NCBI GenBank assembly: GCA_928212115.1
Contig: CAKMRJ010005523.1
Span: 98,750,081 to 98,814,080 of the forward strand
Direction of reading: 5' to 3'
Origin: Lactuca virosa
Taxonomy: Eukaryota; Streptophyta; Magnoliopsida; Asterales; Asteraceae
Length of the DNA stretch: 64,000 nt
Shown here one piece after another: positions 46,084-56,856 of the stretch (position 1 is the stretch's first letter; every line of letters begins with the position of its first letter). The notes under the pieces were generated by a model. It was not told where the DNA came from. It was given only the letters and a program-made list of their open reading frames with translations, and did no database searches. Position numbers and translations under genes: made by a program.

Positions 46084-46999
46084 ACCCTGAGTTGACTCAG
46101 TCGAGTTGACTCGGCTGAGTTGAATCAGTTGACATAGTTGGTTTGACCAGTTGACTTTGACCAAGTTTGACCTTGAGGTTATTTTATGATTTCGATGGAA
46201 ATTGGTCATTTGGTGGGAATAGGTGCCGGTTAGAGAGCTGAGATTCAGAGTCGAGACCTCATCAGCTTTTGTTAAGTTTGCGAGGTGAGTTTTCCTCACA
46301 ATACTTTCGGGTCTAAGGCACCAAGGCCGGATCATTGGATTGGATATCTTGTTATGTGATAGTACGTTATCGTGTTGTAGTGATTTGTTAGATCGGTATC
46401 CTGGTATATAGGATGATGCTATGCTTAGTGATCGGTAAGATCTATCTGATTGTTCGTTGACTAGTTATATGCATGTTTATCTGTTATGTATATGTCGACA
46501 TGTTATGTGTGGTTGGGTTGAGGCAGACCAATGTAGACTGAAGGCCAAGAGACACAGGGCGTCCCTAATAGACAGCAGGCCTGAGAGGAGTACTAGTCAG
46601 GCCGAAGGCCCGGAGAACGTTCCAGATAGGCTGAAGGCCGGTGAGGTGGACCAGTTATGCTGAAGGTTCTGTGAGCGTACCAGATAGACTGTAGGCTTGT
46701 GGGGTATTCCAGTCAGGTTGAAGGTTCTATATGCATGCTGTCTGTATTATGCTTATGTTATGTGTTGGTACTTTGGGGGAACTCACTAAGCGTTGGCTTA
46801 TTGTTTTGGGTTATGTTTCAGGTACTTCAGATGATCGTGAAAAGGTGAAGGCATGGCCGTACACATCCTCATGTTTTTGACTTATGATGTTTGGTAGACT
46901 CTGATGCTGGACATGCTTTGAAAATTATGATTGTAAACAATTTATGAAATTGGTTGGTTTTAAAAAGTTTAAATTTATCATGATTTTATGGATGTTACA
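46084..46999 (+). repeat. F LTR, 5'-truncated
   Basis: Ends GGATGTTACA at 46999. The left part starts among degenerate gactcagtcgagt motifs next to D gag. Contains leader-intron sites and the GCTGAAGGCC minisatellite (46518-46735). Confidence 0.85.
46285..46821 (+). other. Candidate leader intron in the F LTR
   Basis: TTTGCGAG before GTGAGT, and TTATGTTTCAG before GTAC, 537 nt. The minisatellite lies inside it. Confidence 0.6.
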
Positions 47000-47002
47000 A
47001 GT

Positions 47003-47014
47003 TGGTATCAGAGC
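47003..47014 (+). other. F primer binding site, tRNA-iMet
   Basis: TGGTATCAGAGC three bases after the LTR end. Confidence 0.9.
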
Positions 47015-47785
47015 CTTGGGTTAAGGGAATTGGAGGAACACTCGTGTGAATCCAGTATCAAACTAAGGAAAAAGATTTTAAAAATTATTTTCAAAGTGTT
47101 TTCAAAGTAATGAAGAGGATGCGATGTGTACGATCAACCTGAGCCAATAAGTAGACCCCAAATTACCATACTATTATTTGATCTTGTGATATATTATAAC
47201 AACATGCTAGTGATAGGCTAGGGAACTTCAGGAATTGCATGATAGAATTCCTTGATTATATGATGATTGATAGCCTAGGGTTCTTCCTTATATGAAATTG
47301 ACATCATTATTGTAGTTTCTTAGTGTATTCATCATAGTTATACATAACTAAGATTCTATAGCTTGAGAATGTTTACTTTGGCCTTATTTCCTGTTCTTGT
47401 CTGATGAAAGGCTTAAGGTAGGATCAAATATTCGAATGTCTATAGGGTCCAGTGTTATGTATGATTAGCATACACGAGTGCTGCTTGGTTAGTTGAAGTT
47501 TCATGGATGAGTTGTGTGGGGTCAGCCGACCAGTTTTGTCAAGTTTAGTCTTCCTCTAAGGAGCGAGGACTGAGTGTATGTGTTTTCTAATGTGTATTGT
47601 TAGGGATGTTATGGTGATCCTTGAGACAAATACAGGTAGGTGTGGAAGGTAGTATGAGCTCGTACTATTGAAAGCATATGACCCGTTTGTGTAACAAGAA
47701 AGTCACAACCTCTAGGGATTGTTGGGAGTTGGTTCCCCTAATATGATATCCCTATTATCTAATACCTCCCTAGTTTATTTTCTGT
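47015..47785 (+). other. F 5' leader
   Basis: Non-coding leader, colinear with the G3 leader (tagcctagggttc, aagtttcatggatg and ggtgtggaaggtagtat blocks). Holds the stem-loop at 47649-47668. Confidence 0.8.
47649..47668 (+). promoter_or_regulatory. F leader stem-loop with GAGCTC loop
   Basis: GTAGTAT, GAGCTC, GTACTAT: a 7-bp stem with two wobble pairs and a perfectly self-complementary 6-nt loop. It lies 118 nt before the gag ATG at 47786. Confidence 0.6.
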
Positions 47786-49003
47786 ATGGTGATGACGCGA
47801 AGTTTCGAGGCAAGCTCCGGATCAGGCTCAGGGACAGGTGGCCAGAATGGGCCAGCTGTGTCCGGAGACAGGATTAGGGAGATCCTTCAGGAGGAGGTTG
47901 TTTCTCACTTTCTAGCACAATTTCCAGAGATGTTTTGGGTCTATTAAGACTGCCATGGTGGAGTATTTTGATGAGCGTTATGCTGCTTTGTCTGAGGCTG
48001 CTGCTGCTGCAGCCACCACAACCATTGCTTCTGCAGGGATTGGTACTGGGAGAGCCTTTGATTATCGAGACTTCGACAATATGAAGCCCCTGAAGTTTGA
48101 TGGAGTTCAGGACCCGATCATAGCCATGAGGTGGCTGTCTGATGTGGAGGGGCGTTTCTTCACGTGCTCTTGCCCAGCTGACCAGAAGGTCAAGTGCACT
48201 CGGAATCTTCTACGGTCCGGAGTGAAGGATTGGTGGAGACTTGTTACTAGCTCGTATTCTTCTGAGTAGAGATCTGCTGTGACTTGGAAGCAGTTCTCAG
48301 AGAAGTTTCATTATAGATATGTGCCGCTGGTGGAGCGTGAGAGGTTGGCCAAGGAGTACTTGGATTTGAGATAAGGGATGGAGTCGGTGACGGAGATCAC
48401 CAATATGTTCACGGAGAGGGCCATGTTTTGTCCTGAGTTTGCTGCTTCTGAGCAAACTCAGATGACACATTACTTGAGCATGCTCAAGACAGATATTAAG
48501 TAGTTTATATCCATTCAACGTTATGGTTCTTTGTTGGATTTGAAGGAGGCCACCAGGTAGCGTGAGATTGAGATGGAGCTCCAAAAAAGGGAGCAGAGAC
48601 CGTCCCCGGCGCAGTCGCAGCCTACGCCGAAGAAGTTCAAGGCCGCTGATACTAGATCTGGAGGGCAGAGGGGATGCACTTGTGGGGAAGTACGACAAGG
48701 TTCATGAGGGGTCCTGTCGATCAGGCGGTGTATGCTACAAATGTGGCAAGGAGGGGCACTACGCGAGGGATTGGCGCTAGCCGACCCCAGTTTCGAGTTC
48801 TAGGATTTTCTATCATTGTGATCAGGTTGGCCATGTGAAGGTCAACTGTCCATTGCTCGCCTCCAAGCCGGTGCAGGCCCTGGCGCCAGCTACTTTGAGG
48901 ATCGCCGATGGGCGCCAGGGGAGGGCGGATCCCCCGAGGGCTCGAGGTCGTGCTTTCCAGCTCACTGCCGAGGAGGCCAGAGTAGCTCCAGATGTTGTGA
49001 CTG
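47786..49003 (+). pseudogene. F gag
   Basis: Starts MVMTRSFEASSGSGSG. One extra T near 47936 shifts the frame, which resumes as MVEYFDERYAALSE, MRWLSDVEGRFFTCSCP and VKDWWRLVTSSY. In-frame stops follow at 48267 (TAG), about 48373 (TAA), about 48501 (TAG) and about 48557 (TAG), mostly where relatives have Gln. An extra G near 48683 shifts the frame again. Knuckle 1 reads CYKCGKEGHYARDW (Cys to Trp) followed by TAG at 48778. Knuckle 2 has lost its first Cys. Ends APDVVTG at the intron donor. Confidence 0.9.
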
Positions 49004-49219
<216 letters not shown>

Positions 49220-49706
49220 GTACGTTCTTAATGAACTCTTTTCCTGCTCTTGTGTAATTTGGCCACGAGTCGATCCTTTGTATCTCGATCATTCAGTAGG
49301 GAGTTTGATATGCCTATTGGGGAATTAGAGTGTCCATTGCGAGTTTCCATCGCCAACGAACACGGGGTTTCTGCATCTTTGGGGTGCCTTATCCGATTGA
49401 TCTGATCCCTATCCCCATGGGGAATATACGCATGATAGTGGATATGGACTGGCTGAGTAAGTTTGGTGCCGTGATTTATTGTGAGGGCCAGCGGGTGGTA
49501 GTTCGAACCCCAAGTGGGGGAGAACTGGTTATCTATGGGGAGGGCACCATGATCGGTTCAGGGTTTTGTTCGGCAGCCAGAGCTCGACAATATATTCAGC
49601 ATGGGTATGCTGATTATCTGGCTTATATGGTTGATACCTGGGTTGGGGAGCAGACTTCAATTTCGGGGTTCCAGTTGTCAGGGAGTTTGATGATGTGTTT
49701 CTGGAC
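49220..49706 (+). pseudogene. F protease
   Basis: Begins GTFLMNSFPALV, then TAA. The catalytic DSG core is missing: compared with relatives about 8 nt have been lost between TTTG and GCCACGAG. The frame then continues SRSFVSRSFSREFDMPIGELECPLRVSIANEHG, and after a shift FGVPYPIDLIPIPMGNI, VDMDWLSKFGAV and YGEGTMIGSGF. Stops abruptly at the 232-bp repeat. Confidence 0.85.
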
Positions 49707-50167
49707 GAGTTATGATAATGTCTATTTTATGCATATATTTATGATGTTTTCTTATTATTTTATACTATGTTTTTATGTTATTCAGAACTAAAATATAATT
49801 AATACGCTTTGAAATGTTCAATTACAGTTAAAATGGGAGCTGGAGTGCAAAATGAGGAGAAATGAGCTAAAACGACGCAAAAAGTATATTGCTAGCAGAT
49901 TGACCCCTCTTCAGTGTTCGTTTCGGGTATATCCGGAGGAGTTATGATAATGTCTATTTTATGCATATATTTATGATGTTTTCTTATTATTTTATACTAT
50001 GTTTTTATGTTATTCAGAACTAAAATATAATTAATACGCTTTGAAATGTTCAATTACAGTTAAAATGGGAGCTGGAGTGCAAAATGAGGAGAAATGAGCT
50101 AAAAAGACGCAAAAAGTATATTGCTAGCAGATTGACCCCTCTTCAGTGTTCGTTTCGGGTATATCCG
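49707..50167. repeat. 232-bp tandem duplication
   Basis: Copies 49707-49938 and 49939-50167 differ by about one base (aaaacgacgc against aaaaagacgc). Non-coding and AT-rich, beginning gagttatgataatgtc. It replaces the rest of F pol. Confidence 0.93.
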
Positions 50168-50586
50168 ATGACTAGAGTTTTGACCAAAACCTAGGGTTAG
50201 GGAATAAAGTAATGAACTTCAATGTGTGTGCATGAGTAGAATGACCATTCTTTGAATGATTTAACTATTATTACTATTAGGGTTAAATAAGATCAAATCA
50301 TGCTTAATACGATCTGAATACTGATTTGCATGATTATTTTTTCACGTAATCAATGAATTAATATTGTGTTGAAATCAAAGGATTAGTTGTTGTGACCATG
50401 ACACTAGTCATATTAGGAATCGGTAAATAATGAATAAATATCCATGGTATTAGTAGTTAACCATTAATTTGAGTTGAAATTTATCTAAACCAAAGTACCT
50501 AAAGAAATTTGTCTTCTAGTCAGTTTATTGATATTTGATGTTAAGTGGTATTCAAAGTATTTAATAAAACATTTCTTTAATGCTTT
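50168..50586. other. Unassigned AT-rich DNA
   Basis: About 420 bp between the tandem duplication and the E integrase fragment. No coding signal or LTR end that I can recognise. Confidence 0.5.
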
Positions 50587-51297
50587 CGTGTGCCACTAAT
50601 AGAATTCTCATACAACAATAGCTATCACACAAGCATCAAGGTTTCTCCCTTTGAGGCCCTATACAGGCGTAAATTTAGATCACCTCTTTGTTGGGCTGAG
50701 GTGGGAGATACGCAACTAGCAAAAGGGAAAGTACCCAACAACACTCTCACCGGGCCCGAAATTATCAATGAAACAACCGAGAAGATCGTTCAGATTAGGG
50801 AACGACTAAAGGCATCCAGGGAGAGACAAAAGAGCTACGCGGATAAAAGACGAAAGCCCTTGGAATTTCAAGTTGGTGATCACATACTGCTAAAAGTCTC
50901 TCCTTGGAAAGGGATGATACGCTTTAGGAAGCATGGAAAGCTGAACCCAAGATACATCGGACCATTCGGAATCCTTGCCAGGATTGGTCCTGTGGCTTAA
51001 AAGCTACAATTACCACCAGAGCTCAGAAATGTACACCCTGTCTTTCATGTATCAAACCTGAAGAAATGCCTATCTGACGAAACTCTCATTATCCCGCTTG
51101 ATGAGATCGCAATAAATGAGAACCTCCATTTCGTCGAGGAACACGTTGAAATAATGGACAGGGAGGTGAAACGAACGAAACAGAGTCGCATCCCCATTGT
51201 GAAGGTCCGATGGAGTGCCAAACGAGGACCTGAGTTCACCTGGGAACGCGAAGACCAGATGATGCAGAAGTACCCACACCTCTTACCTAGTGCATGA
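50587..51297 (+). pseudogene. E integrase C-terminal half
   Basis: Ty3/gypsy integrase tail in one frame: EFSYNNSYHTSIKVSPFEALY, RERQKSYADKRRKPLEFQVGD, LKVSPWKGMIRFRKHGKLNPRYIGPF, then TAA at 50998-51000 where relatives have Tyr, then FHVSNLKKCL and WEREDQMMQKYPHLL, ending with TGA at 51297. One substitution away from open. The catalytic core lies upstream and is missing. Confidence 0.9.
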
Positions 51298-51337
51298 GAG
51301 CTGCTCTGGAACGAATTTCGGGACAAAATTCCCTCTA

Positions 51338-51350
51338 ACAGGGGGATGAT
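51338..51350 (+). other. E polypurine tract
   Basis: AACAGGGGGATGA immediately before the LTR start TGTCACAACT. Confidence 0.75.
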
Positions 51351-51879
51351 GTCACAACTAGCAAATTTAGGGTTGAGAATGTGATTCATGTACAAACAAT
51401 TCCTTTGTGTAATCTTGTTGCATTAGATTATTGAAATTCAAAAACGACAGTTTTATATGAGTACACATATGCATACACTAAGAATCAAGTTGTAATAACC
51501 TCTTATAAGCCCAAGTTTGATCTAATAGCTAAACAAAAACAAAATTTTGAGCTTGTGCTTAGTAGTTCTCGGCCCAAATTAACCCAGAACCGAAAACCCT
51601 CCCTTATTGGGCTATGTAAAATCCGAGAACCCACAACCTTCAAAACCGAAAAGCTTGTATGTGTGGGGGGTGTTTTCGGCCACCCTAGAACCGAGAACCC
51701 CACCCTTTGAGCTAGTAGGTTTGATTTTTGGATAAGACAAAAGGCTTGACTTTATAAGTGCCACCTAAGTGCTTTACTCCACATGGACCATCAAACAACC
51801 AAACAAAACATGTAACAACCTATCATGCCTCCATGCACAACACAAAAGGAACCAACATGCAAAGGTAAAAGGTGGTACC

Positions 51880-54510
51880 TGTAACGCCCAAGTTGCAGGG
51901 CTAAGTATAGTGTAGTGATGTAATAGTCAGGTCAACCTTTGTAATCTATCTTGAAGTAATAAAGAGGAATTATGTGAATATTATGTGAATTATGTGCTTA
52001 TTTACTTTGTTATAATCATATAATAAATAAAGGATAAAAATAAGCATAAAAAATAAAGTGTTAGATAAACCCGATATCTATACATAAAGTGGTAGTGGTC
52101 GTGACAAGGATTCCGGATATATAAAGAACACAGAATCCGAGCTATAACGAAGAAGTTATGGCCTGTCGAAGTTTCGCGACACAACCGGAACGACACTGCG
52201 TGACGTAAATAGTGAATTTACGATAGAGCGATTTTTAGCCTTAGTGATATAAACGAAAGTCGTAGTGTTCGTTAAACCGAGAGCGTCCATAAAAGGAACG
52301 CCCAAATCTGACTTCGTGTGAGGAAGTTATGATTTTTCTATGTTTCGGATCAACATTGCACAACTTGAAGTTCAAATATTAGATCGAGCGGTTTCTAGCC
52401 GACATGACCAAAACGAGAATCGAAGATCTCGTTAATAGTAGCGTAACGGTAAAAAGACAGACGAAAACGAATGTCGGATGAAGAATTTATGAATTTTTAA
52501 CAGACTATTCCTGTCTCGACCTGTTAAAAATATAACTTTAAAAATAAAGTCAAAATTAGCCAACGAAGTCTAAACAAAAGTTGTAGAGTACGGTCCCGCC
52601 TACGTGTGGATATAAAGAACGTAAAAAACGGAGCTCGTATGTGAAAGTTACGAATTTTAGAAGTCGAGTATGCGATTTACGAAGCTGTTGCGAGATGTGC
52701 TGACGTGGCGCGGTCCCAGCCGCTGCTTGCTGCCCACGGTCTCGCACAAGATGATGACATGTCGCCCTTCGGACGCCCAACGTTCACATCAGACTCCCCG
52801 CATATGGGTACGCCTCGCGTACGAAGTCCCAACGCTGCGCGGTCTAGCTTTCCTCGGTCCAGAAGCGTCCACGCACCACCACCGAAGTTGTGACACGTGT
52901 GTACGACCGAGCCCTTACACCCCGTGTACTTCGAAGCTACGCCCAGCATAGTCAGCAGCCTTGCCCTATAAAAGGGCTGCGAGGGTAGCCGGTTTTTCAC
53001 ACCAAATCCACCTTCTTTCTCTCACTACTTTCTCTCTCTAGCTCCCCTAACCCCCCCCCCCCCCCCCCTAAAGCCTAGGTAAACCCCCTAGCACCCGAAG
53101 GAAGCCCCGGAGCTCCCGAAGGCTCCGAGAAAAGAGCTTTTCGGCTCGGAAACGCTGCTCCAGCGAAGCGCAGTTTTAAATAAAAACCCGTTGTAAGTGA
53201 GCTACGCCTACCTAACTTTAAATATAGCTTATATTTAATTAAAGTAATGTTATTAGGACCTTATAATAAATATTTGGGCTATTATTATGAGTTATATAAG
53301 TGTCGTTATAATATCTTTTTAACCACTCGCGGTACGGGGAATCCGGTTTGGAGGGCCGCTTGGGTTGCTGGATTCAGATGTGCTATATGCCAAAATGATC
53401 CGGCCCTCCGGTGTTTCATGTATGGCCCCTGTCTGTACATAGTGGGTGAAGAGTATTGTGTTAACGCTTATATAATAGTAATAATAGAAAGACTACTAAT
53501 TAGTCTCGTTGGACATTAGACTAAACTCTAATGGTAATGATACTAGGTTTTGTCAAGGGAAGTTGTTTTAAGTAAACGAAGCGTTGTTCGAGTACTGAGT
53601 CACCACCTTATCAGGTGAGTGCATAGTTAATTTCATCTTACACATAGACATGAAGTATTTTATATAATTATGTGCTATGTGTGCATATTAAATGGATACT
53701 TGTTGTCTATGTTGGATGAATGATTTTATACATGTTTTAAATGATTTAAACTGTATATATGTATTTTATATCTACAAAATGTGTTGGGTAAAACATGGGT
53801 AGATTTATAGTGGTGTGTGATGAAATAAAATGATGAGAGGCCTTGATGTTTTTGTTGATCCAGTCATCTAGGGGAGTATAGATGATGACCACAGACTCTT
53901 CTAGACAGTCCAGTGGAACGCTAGCAGGCTCGTAACCTGTAGGTGTTTGTGAACGATGTGTTCACTGGTGTGCTCCATCCCCGTCATGGTTGCCTTAAGG
54001 ACATTTATTGATGAGTAACCCCCTTAGCAGTAGTGTCAATCCCGATGCTGATCCTTAGGATAGGTCCCTTATGATAGGTGTATTAGGGACGTAAAGTGAG
54101 GATAACGGGAATGGGTAATCGGGTTATTGTTGGTTGTTGAAATTAATAAACTTATTTATTGTGGGTTGAAAACCCTATGTGCTCACCGGGCTCCCAAGCC
54201 TGACCCAATCAAACTTATTTGTATCACATGTGTCGATATGAAACTACTTTACACTGAGAGATTTAAAAGAGATGTAAATCACTAGTGTAAATGAATGTAA
54301 GTTCTGTTTATGCTTATGTTTTTGTATTGATGATGACATCCCAAATGTTTTAAAATGAATAAAATACATTTATTCAGAAATGCTTTGATAATGTATTTAT
54401 CATGTTTTTCTGGGAACAAATTCCGCAACATTTTTATTAAAAGAGATACTCTGATTTTTATAAAGCATAAACAAAATCGGTTTTCTGGCCGTGAAAATGA
54501 GGATGTCACA
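51880..54510 (+). repeat. Solo LTR of a D-related gypsy family
   Basis: 2,631 bp, TGTAACGCCC to GGATGTCACA, with 5-bp target duplication gtacc at 51875-51879 and 54511-54515. TATA box CTATAAAA at 52966-52973. Shares blocks with the D LTR (gaagttatg, cgaagtttcg, ggctcccaagcctgaccca). Consensus donor CAG/GTGAGT at 53615. A C-homopolymer lies at 53049-53069. The missing internal region points to LTR-LTR recombination. Confidence 0.93.
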
Positions 54511-54515
54511 GTACC

Positions 54516-56081
54516 CCTCCCCCCTTTAATACTTGCGTCCGAAGAGGGGATTTTCCCCACTCTCACCACTTTTGCTTCAATTCCACTTCATTTCCTCCCA
54601 TTGTTCTCTCTAAAAATCGAGCAAAGAGCTTCAAGAAGTAATATTTCTTCAAGTGGTTCATAGAAATAGGTAAGTGTTCTTGTAAACCCCAAGTGTTTTC
54701 ATACATCTTTAAGCTAAAAACTCCACGTTTACACATATTTTCGTGTGTTTGATCCTTAGAACACTTGCATTTTCGAGAATCTCTTCAAGTTTGTGCAAGG
54801 CTAGGCTCAACATCTTCTTCCCTTTCCTTCCTACCACACACGAAATAATCAAGGTGAGCTTCATACCCCCAAAATTTTATGTTTTTCATGCTTTTACCCC
54901 GGGGGGGGGGGGATACAAGTCAAGTTTTGTTTACCCAATGGATATTTGCAGGCACCAACTTGTTTATGGAATGATTTGTGCATATGATGTCGAAAACCTC
55001 ATACTTGCACACATGAAAATCGTGATTTATAAGCTTGTTATAAGTTAAAATGAGTTTGTCCATTGGACATTTACATGCACTATGATTATATGTTGAATAT
55101 GGAACAATTTCTTGTATAATACGTTTGATATCACTTGTTAACTACACAAAACTTGTGACATATGTGAGTACCAACACTTTTGCTTTACAAAAATCATGTC
55201 TATAAGTCGATGTACCTACATACAACAAAAACATATGTTTATACAAGTCCAACTATGTAAGATCTTTGGATATTTACATGTCTTACTTTTATAAATTAAA
55301 AGTTGCATAAATATAAACAAATGTTATGTTTATAAAAATTGTGATTTACTAAGGTTGACCAATATAAACTATTTTGTGTTTAAAAATTTCAACAGGAAAA
55401 TATTAGATGTCCAAGAACTACAAATTCTTAGAGATTTTAACTAAAAATAAACTTTTCTAGTAAAATGGTCGTAACTTTTGTCGTCACCATTTTAAATGTT
55501 CAAAGCCCAAGAATATTATGTTATTTTTACAACATATATTACTACTAGACATAATTACTATTGACTATTTATATAAAGTTTTATAAATAGTTTACACAAA
55601 AGATTATACAAAACAAACTAATGACAGTATAGTTTGCATGTCATAAAACACATGTCATAAAACGCATGTCACGAAACTATTAAAACGCGTGTCGTAAACC
55701 GCATTTCAAGAAACTCGTAAAACGTGTGTCATAAAACACATGTCACAAACTTCCATTAGTGTAACTATTTCATGATACAAGAAAAGGAGTCGTAGCTCAC
55801 GTAAATCTGTTAATGCTCTAGTGAGACACTCTATCTTCACTGTACGTACCTAGTGTACACTCTAAGTCCTGTATTATAATCAGAGTCTCCTGGAAGGAGA
55901 GAGAGGTAGTTGTGTAAAGATCTATACGGGGATTGACAACCCCACACCTAAGCTGTTCGCTACAGCTAGACGGGCCAGTCTAGGGTGACAAATATCTTAC
56001 CGATTCCGACGCCTGAAGAACGTCGTAACAGGCATAACAGTCACATCAACCATGATTATGATAACTCACATAGGGATTAAC
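54516..56081 (+). other. E LTR, middle segment
   Basis: Non-coding LTR DNA, AT-rich, with a G-run at 54901-54912 and a variable repeat of aaaac(a/g)catgtc(a)taaaac at 55636-55750. Nothing else seen. Confidence 0.6.
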
Positions 56082-56843
56082 TGATGGGTTTTGCGCATTC
56101 TAACACTCCTAAGTGTACATGCAACCCTAAATACCTTGGATCTATGTTTTCTCTATTATACATGCAATTATGAACTTTCCAAGGTATTACCCTATCTAGC
56201 ATACAATACTTGATACTTGGGTAATCAAATGGATAGAATACATACCTTTGTTTGATGTAGCTTGTCTCCATGAAGCTTGAGTGCCTAGTGCCCCAAGTGT
56301 GACACCTCAAATGGTTCACACAACACCAAATGCACATGGAATGACTTGAGAGAAATGGAACACTCCTTGAAATCGTCTAGCCCTCATATTCACACATTAG
56401 TACCCGATTTCTTGAGCCATGAGATTCTTTTATATGGTGGCTATTAGGGTTACACCATGTAACTCATAACTTTACCCATTCCTTATGCTCCATGGATTTT
56501 AACCTCCATGGAGTATCCATGGGTCACCCCATGGACTTAGTCCAACATAAGGAATCTTGGATCACAAGCCCACATATATAAGAATGAATGATTTACACAA
56601 TCAACCCATATATTTAATTAGTCTCCTTTTGATCACTTAATTAATTCCAAATTAATTCTTGATCAATACTAATTAAATAACCTTATTAATATATTAGAAC
56701 TTATAATATATTAACCAACCTTAAGTGTTATTTCTCTCATTATAGTCTATCCAAATGCATGATGCCATGCAACCCAAATGGACCATGCCGGGTCGGGTCA
56801 AGTCTTACCAATTATAGTTATGGACTTAGACATTAATCCAGCA
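56082..56843 (-). repeat. Copia B 3' LTR
   Basis: Minus TGCTGGATTAATG to AAAACCCATCA. Promoter-like minus CATATAAAAG at 56427-56436. Confidence 0.95.
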
Positions 56844-56856
56844 GTCTCCCACTTGG
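56844..56856 (-). other. Copia B polypurine tract
   Basis: Minus CCAAGTGGGAGAC just before the 3' LTR; a typical copia tract. Confidence 0.85.

Noticed and set aside
53049..53069. Long C run (and the G run at 54901-54912) as a quadruplex element
   Set aside because: A single homopolymer; no spaced G-tracts, and sequencing length errors are likely there.
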